64,000 bases of DNA from Mustela lutreola. Lineage: Eukaryota > Chordata > Mammalia > Carnivora > Mustelidae. Position 1 is the first letter of the stretch; the number at the start of each line of letters is the position of its first letter. The stretch is taken from positions 55,462,001 to 55,526,000 of the forward strand of contig NC_081305.1 of NCBI RefSeq assembly GCF_030435805.1. The letters are read 5' to 3'. The notes beneath the pieces are model-generated. The model did no database searches, was not told where the DNA came from, and saw nothing but the letters and a program-made list of their open reading frames with translations. This document shows, piece by piece, positions 58,901 to 64,000 of the stretch. The translations under genes and the position numbers were made by a program.

Positions 58901-59462
58901 TCTCCTTGCCTCAGCCCCAGGCTTTCCCTCTCTGCTCCTCTCTCCCGTTTCTCTCTCCGCCTGTGTCCTGCCTTCCCGTTAGTGTCCACCTCCCTCCATT
59001 TCTTTCCCCCACCCCTGCCCATGTCCCCCTCTGTCCATGCCCCTCTCCTCTGTCCATGTCCCCCACCCCTGCCCATGTCCCCTACTCCTGTGCTGTGCAC
59101 ATACCCTGCCCTGTTCGTGTCCCACCCCGTCCATGTTCCCACCCCTGCCCATGTCCCCCCTCCTCTGTCCATGTCCCTTTCCCCTGCCCGTGTTCCCCAC
59201 CCCTGTGCACGTACCCTGCCCCACCCATGTCACACCCCTGCCCATATCCCCCACCCTTGACCATGTCCTCACCCCGTGCATGTTCCCCTGCCCTGTGCAT
59301 GTGCCCCACCCCTTCCTTCTCTCCCTTACCCCTGTCCTTGTCCCCCTCCTCTGTGCATCTGCTCTCTCAACTCCGCCCACCTTGGTACTGCTCTGCCTTT
59401 CCCCCGCCTTGTCCCCCAGGTATACGCACTGTTGGGCTCCCGGCTGGCGCCAGCACTATCAT
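52974..59462 (-). CDS. FLT3LG: FLT3 ligand, seven coding exons, about 249 aa
   Basis: Type I membrane cytokine that activates FLT3 and drives dendritic-cell and progenitor growth. Coding exons: 59430-59462, 58533-58643, 57961-58014, 57560-57703, 56999-57137, 53116-53297, 52974-53060. Total 750 nt, phases consistent. The protein starts [11 protein letters not shown], then the leucine-rich signal core; mature [67 protein letters not shown]. The six disulfide cysteines of the cytokine fold are present. The transmembrane exon is followed by [12 protein letters not shown]. The last exon is least certain: it needs an intron of only 55 nt (53061-53115), loses the human stop position and ends [14 protein letters not shown]. 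Reading through that intron instead stays open for about 160 codons. Confidence 0.9.
53375..53530 (+). mobile_element. MIR
   Basis: GTGCTGGCTGTGTGACCTGA, CACCTGTAAAATGGGGGTG. Confidence 0.88.
53600..53840 (+). mobile_element. LINE2 fragment
   Basis: GGGCTGTGAGCTCCCTG, TGCCTCAGGGCCTTTGCACT. Confidence 0.75.
54142..54242 (+). mobile_element. Old short CanSINE
   Basis: GCTCAGTCGGCAGAGCATGC followed by GAGTTTGAGCCCCACCTTGG; close to tRNA-Lys. Confidence 0.75.
54439..54641 (-). mobile_element. CanSINE
   Basis: Duplication AAAGTAAAC on both sides; older type. Confidence 0.88.
54977..55381 (-). mobile_element. Two serial CanSINEs
   Basis: Copies 54977-55167 and 55189-55381; the target CAATGATGAATT or GTGATGAATT occurs before, between and after. 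Confidence 0.9.
55413..55603 (+). mobile_element. CanSINE
   Basis: AAGAATAATTTTAA-type duplication. Confidence 0.88.
55775..56145 (+). mobile_element. MaLR-type solo LTR fossil (MLT1/MST-like)
   Basis: TGTGTCCCTCAAAATTCTTA, TGTCCTTATAAAAAGGGG and a terminal region TGTTGTTTCGATCACCCAG. Old, placental-wide family; no internal region. In FLT3LG intron. Confidence 0.75.
56150..56520. other. FLT3LG intron, unassigned
   Basis: No exon or known repeat recognised. Confidence 0.4.
56523..56725 (+). mobile_element. CanSINE
   Basis: Duplication AAAACCTTGGTCGTTAGAG / AAAACCTTGGCTGCTAGAG. Confidence 0.92.
56810..56925 (-). mobile_element. MIR
   Basis: GAGGTGAGGAAACTGAGACC and AAAGTCACACAGCCAGTGGG; 75 bp from FLT3LG exon 56999-57137. 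Confidence 0.8.
57832..57862. repeat. (GGA)n microsatellite
   Basis: About ten GGA/GAG units in the FLT3LG intron between exons 57961-58014 and 57560-57703. Confidence 0.9.
58070..58450 (+). repeat. Purine-rich degenerate tandem repeat in FLT3LG intron
   Basis: Units such as GGGGGACAGTGAGCCAGAG and GGGACCCACAGAGAGG, similar in texture to the FCGRT intron 1 array. Confidence 0.7.
59005..59360 (+). repeat. C-rich minisatellite in FLT3LG intron
   Basis: About 15 units near 22 bp of CCCATGTCCCCCACCCCTG type between the ATG exon and the signal-peptide exon. Confidence 0.8.
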
Positions 59463-59809
59463 CTCGGCCAGAGGCCCCTCATGCCTATGGCCGGATCTTG
59501 GAGGGGACAGAAGAGGGAGTCTCAGACCCTCACACCCCAGCCCCTTCCTCACCCGCCCCTTCACCTCCCCACCCCTCCCTTGGCTCCTTGATGTGGCTAA
59601 GTTTCCGCCTCCTACTCCCTCGGGCTTCCTGCGTGAGCCCCAGTTATGGTGAAAACTCATCTCCCCTTCTAAGAACCCCGACGTCCGGTCCTCGGAACCC
59701 TTCCCAGGCCAGGGACCCAGCGACCTGACCCCCATCCCTCCTCCCTCATCCAGGAGAGGGACCCCAGCCCCGCCCCTCGGGGACCCAGAGTCCATTTCTC
59801 CTCACGCAC

Positions 59810-59866
59810 CAGGCTTGCCCCGGCTGGGCGTGGAAGGGGCCAGACCGGGTGACAGCCAGAGATCGA
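59810..59866 (-). other. FLT3LG: FLT3LG first (non-coding) exon
   Basis: Minus-strand TCTGGCTGTCACCCGG through GGGGCAAGCCTG matches the human 5' UTR as remembered, and is followed by a GTGCGT donor. The second exon then begins near 59484 (GCATGAGGGGCC) and carries the ATG. The upstream boundary is approximate. Confidence 0.65.
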
Positions 59867-59926
59867 AAGCGAAAGGAAATTTTGGGGGGCGACAGTGAGC
59901 TGGGGTGGATCTGGCTGAGGCGAGGG

Positions 59927-59940
59927 GCGCCACCTGGTGG
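59927..59940 (-). promoter_or_regulatory. CTCF-type motif upstream of FLT3LG exon 1
   Basis: CCACCAGGTGGCGC on the minus strand fits the CTCF core at every position. It lies about 60 nt beyond the FLT3LG first exon and before the inverted exon copy. Confidence 0.6.
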
Positions 59941-60069
59941 TGACAGGTGGCGGCCGACTCGCACCCCCAGAGTCCTGAGCTGGGTGGAAGCTCGGCTGTG
60001 ACACATGACAAAGGGGGAGCTGCCCCCAGCCGGAAGCAATGCCTGCAGGGCAAGGAGGCGGCCAGCCTG

Positions 60070-60345
60070 GGGACTTCATTCTTGCCTTGTATAGGGAAGA
60101 CTGGTCGGAGATGGACAGAGGCGCCAGGAGGAGGAGGGCCGGGCACTGGACGGAGTGGATTGGAACCTGGAAAGAGAGAGACAGAAGGGGGTCCAGGCGG
60201 GGTGGGGGGATGGCAGGTGAAGGGTGCGTGCGGGGCCAACAGGGCATCCCCACCCCGAGCCCACAGACCTCCCTGCTGTTGCTGTCCTGCCCTGGCCTCC
60301 GGGATTGCCCCTTGTGACATAGCCTCATCACCATCTTGGATGTGT
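60070..60345 (+). pseudogene. Inverted, decayed copy of the FLT3LG signal-peptide exon and its 5' intron
   Basis: Plus-strand sequence aligns with the minus-strand FLT3LG interval 58533-58850 at roughly 75-80 percent by eye. Matched blocks include GGAGGAGGGCCG, CTGGACGG, ACCTGGAAA, GGGTGCGTG and the splice-exon start CAGACCTCCCTGCTG. The acceptor is kept (GAGCCCACAG). The exon reads TSLLLLSCPGLRDCPL and then meets a TGA, and the leucine run is shorter than in the gene. It lies head-to-head with FLT3LG, 200-500 bp upstream of its first exon. No further FLT3LG exons follow it on the plus strand. Confidence 0.75.
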
Positions 60346-60439
60346 GGGCTAAGGGTAGTTTCTGGGGGGCTCCAGGGATCCTTGGCTTGTATCTGCATAA
60401 CTCCATCCCCAACTCTGTCTTCACCTGGCCTTCTTCTCT

Positions 60440-60640
60440 AGAAGTGTCTCTCCTCTGGGTGTCCCTTGTAAGGACACTCGTCATGAGATGTAGGGCCCAC
60501 TTGGATAACCCAGGATGATCTTTGCTCAAGATCCCCAACTTTATTATATCTGCAAGAACTGTTTTTCCAAATAAAGTCACATCCATAGGTTCCAGGGGTA
60601 AGAATGTGGACATATCTTTTGGTTGACCATTCAAACCACT
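60440..60640 (-). mobile_element. MLT1-type LTR fragment (ERVL-MaLR fossil)
   Basis: Minus-strand MaLR LTR part (GTCCTTACAAGGGACACCC on minus; AATAAAGTCACATCCATAGG on plus). Old, partial, no internal region. Confidence 0.7.
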
Positions 60641-60644
60641 AAGT

Positions 60645-60735
60645 TCTCACCAGGCTGTTTCCCACCTCTGGGCCTTTGCACATGCTCTCCTCTGCCTGGA
60701 CTGCTCTCTAGCCACATCAGATCCTCATGGTCCTT
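60645..60735 (+). mobile_element. LINE2 fragment
   Basis: CCTCTGGGCCTTTGCACATG and CTGCCTGGACTGCTCTC. Confidence 0.6.
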
Positions 60736-60739
60736 CTGG

Positions 60740-61880
60740 ATACAGTGCACGCACTCATCATCAGGGAGAACCAAATCACACCCACAATGAGATCACCACA
60801 CACCAGTTAGGACGATCACCATCAAAAAGATGGAAGTGTTAGGGGGCCTGGGTGGCTCAGTCGATTAAGGTCTGGTGGCAATGTAAGTGGATGCAGCCAC
60901 TATGGAAACTGGTATGACGCTTTCTCAAAAAAATACTGTGAAAATAATAGAACTACCCCATGATGCAAAAATCCCACATCTGGGTATTTGTCCCAAGGAA
61001 ATGAAATCAGTCTCTCAAGAGGTATCTCTTTGTTCACTGCAGCCTCATTCACAATAGCAAGATAAGACCTAAGGGTCCACTGATGGATGGGTGAATGGAA
61101 AAAGAAAATGTGGTATACACACACAATGGAATCTCTTTCGGCCATAACAAGAAGGAAATCCTGCTGTTTGCAACGACGTGGATACATCTGGAGGATGTGA
61201 TGCTAAGTGAAATAAGCTAGAGAAAGATGAATCTTGTAGGGTATCACTTATATGTGGAATCTAAAAAAGGCAATTCAGAGTGCGAGTAGTCCCAGCCTGG
61301 GGCTGGAGTGTGTGTGTGCAGGGGAGATGGGGAGATGTTGGTCAAAATTCACGAAGTTCTGAGGATCCAATGTACAGCATGGTGACGATAAATAACAATA
61401 CTCTATTGGGGCGCCTGGCTGGCTCGGTTGCTTAAGCATCCAGCTCTTAATTTCGGCTCAGGTTACGATCTCAGGGTCGTGGGATCGAGCCCTGCATCAG
61501 GCTCTTCACTGGGCGTGGAGCCTGCTTGGGATTCTCTCTCTCCCTCTGCCCCTGCTCCCTCTCTCTCTCAAAAAATAATAAACTCTAAACAAAACCAAAA
61601 AATCAATACTGTATTGTCTATCTGAAATTTTCTAGAGGTTGGTTTTTGCTTTGCTTTTGGGTATATCTGAATTTTGTTTCCAGTTTGATTAAGACAGTGT
61701 TTTCATCAGGCACAAAAAGGTAACTTTGTGAAGCGATGGGTGTGTCCATTAACTTGATCACCATAACCATTTTACAATGTATGGGTATATTAAGTTACCA
61801 TGTTCCATACACTTAAAAACCATGTTGTATATCTAAAACATATATAATCTTTCCTTGTCAATCATACCTTAATAAAGCTG
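60740..61880 (+). mobile_element. L1 3' end, interrupted by SINE sequence
   Basis: GGTGGCAATGTAAGTGGATG, TATACACACACAATGGAATC, TGCTAAGTGAAATAAGC and an ending TAAAGCTGG mark an L1 3' end. A CanSINE head fragment lies at 60841-60873 and a full SINE at 61409-61595. Confidence 0.85.
61409..61595 (+). mobile_element. Old CanSINE inside L1
   Basis: CAATACTCTATTG / CAATACTGTATTG duplication in the L1 3' end. Confidence 0.88.
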
Positions 61881-61948
61881 GAAAAAAGCTTCAACACTCA
61901 TGGCAACTTCCTCTGGAAGGTAGCCAACACACATCTTTCCCTCCCTCA

Positions 61949-61958
61949 TACACACACA

Positions 61959-61989
<31 letters not shown>

Positions 61990-61993
61990 GCGC
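61949..61993. repeat. (CA)n(CG)n alternating purine-pyrimidine tract
   Basis: About 14 CA units run straight into about 9 CG units, a composition prone to left-handed Z-DNA. Confidence 0.95.
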
Positions 61994-62454
61994 TCACGTA
62001 GTTTGGGCAGGGTGCCATCTCCAAGCACTCCACGTGCCCTGAGTTTCCTCTGTTATTATAGTACATGTCACTTTACCTTCTGTCTTCCAGTCAGAGCTGA
62101 GCCTACCTCTTCTCTGCTCACACACCTTCTGTGGCTCCCTATTGCCCTTATGACAAATTTCCAGCCCTTCTGCCACAGGGCCCACTTTCCCTTCATCTCT
62201 TCCCTTCACCCCCGGCCCCGTATGATAAGATCCTCAGTCCTTAGCTCCAAATCCAGCCTAGAGCGAGGGCTCCTCTGGGTCCCCCAGTGTCCTGCGTCCC
62301 CTCTACAGATGTACAGATTATGGGTTCCCAGCACAGGCTGGGAGCTTGTTGGATTGCTGGGTCTGACTTTTCTTTGGGTTTCCAGCTTTGCCCTGCCAGG
62401 GCCAGGCACACAAGAAGACCCAGGAGATATGTCTCATCACGTCAGGCCTGGCAA

Positions 62455-62560
62455 GAGTCGCTTCCAACCCTGGCTGGGTCATTGCGGGAGCTTGGCCAGC
62501 CCCTTATCCTCGCTAAGCCTCAATTTCTTCAACTCTAAACCGAGGGCTGAGGTGGTAAAA
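62455..62560 (+). mobile_element. MIR
   Basis: CCAACCCTGGCTGGGTCATT and AAGCCTCAATTTCTTCAAC. Confidence 0.7.
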
Positions 62561-62639
62561 GAAAATATGAAGTCCCCTCCACATCTGTGCGTCTGGGAAT
62601 CTCTTGCTTGGCTGTCCTTCCTTGTCCTTCCTTGCACCC

Positions 62640-62960
62640 TGCTGGGGGGGGGGGCGGAGAACCTCAGGCACGGTCACGTGACTCATTTTGCTCAATGAGA
62701 GTGAGAGTGAGGACAGTGACAAGCTCACTTCTGCATGAGATTAACGGGGCAGGGAGTGGATCTTTAATGGCAGAAACCACGTTGAATCCGGCCTCTGTCA
62801 GCCCAATTCACGTGAATCACGTCAGCAGAGCCTGCATGGCTCTGATGAACAGAGGGCCCCTGCCACCCACAATGGACAGCTAGTGTGAGCAACCAATGAA
62901 CTTGTGGTTGACGACCACAGAGGTCTGGGGGTTGTTACTGCAGCAAAGCCTCGCCTGTCC
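62640..62960 (+). mobile_element. LTR-like fossil fragment
   Basis: TGACTCATTTTGCTCAATGA to GTTGTTACTGCAGCAAAGCC resembles an old LTR of ERVL/MaLR type; family uncertain. Confidence 0.35.
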
Positions 62961-63048
62961 TGTTACACCTGCTATCTCTGCTCCCTGCCCTCTTCACTTC
63001 ACGTTCAGCCTGGCTTAGCTCCCTTGTTGCACTGAACAGATGCTTCTT

Positions 63049-63265
63049 TTTTTTTTTTTTTTTTTTAAATTTTTTTTTATTTATTTATCAGAGAGAGAGA
63101 GGGGGAGAGAGCAAGCACAGGCAGACAGAATGGCAGGCAGAGGCAGAGGGAGAAGCAGGCTCCCTGCTGAGCAAAGAGCCCGATGTGGGACTCGATCCCA
63201 GGACGCTGGGATCATGACCTGAGCCGAAGGCAGCTGCTTAACCAACTGAGCCACCCAGGCGTCCC
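63049..63265 (-). mobile_element. CanSINE
   Basis: Exact duplication TGAACAGATGCTTCTT. Confidence 0.93.
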
Positions 63266-63369
63266 TGAACAGATGCTTCTTGATTATTCATGTGCTTTCA
63301 GTCTATCTCCTCTTGGGGTGGGCAGGATACCTGGCCCCGGAGAGGTCCACTGGAACCTCTGACTGTTCC

Positions 63370-63955
63370 CTTGCATGGCCAAAGGGCCTCTGCAGATATG
63401 ACTTTGTTAATTATCTTGAGATGGGGAGATTATCACGGGTTGAGTAGGTCGAGTGTCACCACAGACGGATTTGGAAGGGAAGGAGGGAGGCGAGAAGATC
63501 ACAGTCAGAGTGATGCCATGAGAGAAAGACTCTAGTGGCCACTGTTGGCAATGAGAAGTGATGCAGGGGGTGCCTGGGCAGCTCAGTTAAGCGTCTGCCT
63601 TTGCCTCAGGTCATGATCCTAGAGTGCTGGGATCAAGGCCCACAGTGGGGTCCTTGCTCAGTGGGGAGCCCCTGCTTCTCCCTCTGTCCCTGTTACTCTC
63701 CATCCCGCTCATGCTCTCAAATAAATAAATAAATGAATTCTTAAAAAAAAAAAAAGTGTTAGGCGGTCATGCACCAGGGAAAGTGATTCTCCCTCCCCTT
63801 GGGCTCTAGCTAGCAATGCAGTCCTGCTGACACCTTGATTTTCTCTCAATGAGACCCACTTCAGACGTCTGACGTCTAGGACCCTAAGATAATACATTTG
63901 TGTTGTTTTACTTAAGCCACGAACTTTGTTACAGCAGTGACAGGAGCCTAATACA
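63370..63955 (+). mobile_element. MLT1-type solo LTR with CanSINE insert
   Basis: MaLR LTR fossil (TATCTTGAGATGGGGAGATT, GACACCTTGATTTTCTCTC, TTACTTAAGCCACGAACTTT), split by a plus-strand CanSINE at 63568-63756. Old placental-wide family; no internal region. Confidence 0.8.
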
Positions 63956-64000
63956 CCTGTCCCCTGCTAGCACATAGGCTCCTGCGGCCGGTGGTCTCGC

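Noticed and set aside
58883-59652. Several long plus-strand open frames rich in Pro, Cys and His
   Set aside because: They follow the C-rich minisatellite in the FLT3LG intron in three frames at once, as expected from a repeat.
59669-60634. 321-codon minus-strand open frame over the FLT3LG 5' end
   Set aside because: Crosses the non-coding first exon, the inverted exon copy read backwards and an LTR fragment; no domain or start context.
60740-61880. Possible ALDH16A1 3' end at the right edge
   Set aside because: Only L1, SINE and LTR sequence is present; no exon of the expected neighbour could be read.

Overview
This is mammalian nuclear DNA from a carnivore. About 70 copies of the carnivore-specific tRNA-Lys-derived SINE (CanSINE/SINEC) are scattered on both strands, many with clean target-site duplications. 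The common young subfamily (head GGGGCGCCTGGGTGGCTCAG, pyrimidine tract, tail TGTCAAATAAATAAATAAAATCTT) looks like the mustelid/musteloid type. That family-level placement is inference; Carnivora is firm.

The window is syntenic with human 19q13.33, read in reverse. Five protein genes lie on the minus strand, in this order as coordinates rise: RCN3 (5.4-18.9 kb), FCGRT (20.4-27.0 kb), RPS11 (34.8-36.9 kb), RPL13A (45.5-49.1 kb) and FLT3LG (50.1-59.9 kb). I built each exon by exon from splice sites and reading phase. RCN3 gives 328 aa, RPS11 158 aa and RPL13A 203 aa, the human lengths. FCGRT gives 355 aa, with a tail about ten residues shorter than human. FLT3LG gives about 249 aa with an altered C-terminus. 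The ends of the window reach neither NOSIP (expected to the left) nor ALDH16A1 (expected to the right).

Non-coding RNA genes: MIR150 on the plus strand between FCGRT and RPS11 (the 5p mature sequence is identical to human), SNORD35B in an RPS11 intron, and SNORD35A, SNORD34, SNORD33 and SNORD32A in RPL13A introns. There is also a 3'-truncated 7SK retropseudogene in an RCN3 intron, a tRNA-Ala-like retroposon and a tRNA-Ile-derived retroposon.

Layout: 1-4.9 kb is a SINE-rich flank with a CTCF-type motif. 4.9-19.6 kb is RCN3. 20.2-27.1 kb is FCGRT, whose promoter side carries a minisatellite of about 20 units of 36-40 bp (27.2-28.0 kb) that resembles MSR1 and the human FCGRT promoter VNTR. 28-33 kb is intergenic, with decayed repeats and old LTRs. 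33.3-33.5 kb is MIR150. 34.7-37.4 kb is RPS11 with its CpG promoter. 37.6-45 kb is a SINE thicket. 45-49.4 kb is RPL13A. 50.1-59.9 kb is FLT3LG. 60.1-60.35 kb is an inverted, decayed copy of the FLT3LG signal-peptide exon. 60.4-64 kb is L1, MaLR LTR and SINE sequence.

The genes are independent housekeeping or immune genes rather than a pathway: two TOP-type ribosomal protein genes hosting C/D snoRNAs, an ER-lumen calcium protein, the neonatal Fc receptor, a haematopoietic cytokine and a lymphoid microRNA. No new multi-gene system is evident. The most unusual items are the inverted FLT3LG exon copy, the altered FLT3LG and FCGRT C-termini, the FCGRT-side minisatellite, the shortened C box of SNORD35B, and several places where SINEs inserted repeatedly at one target.
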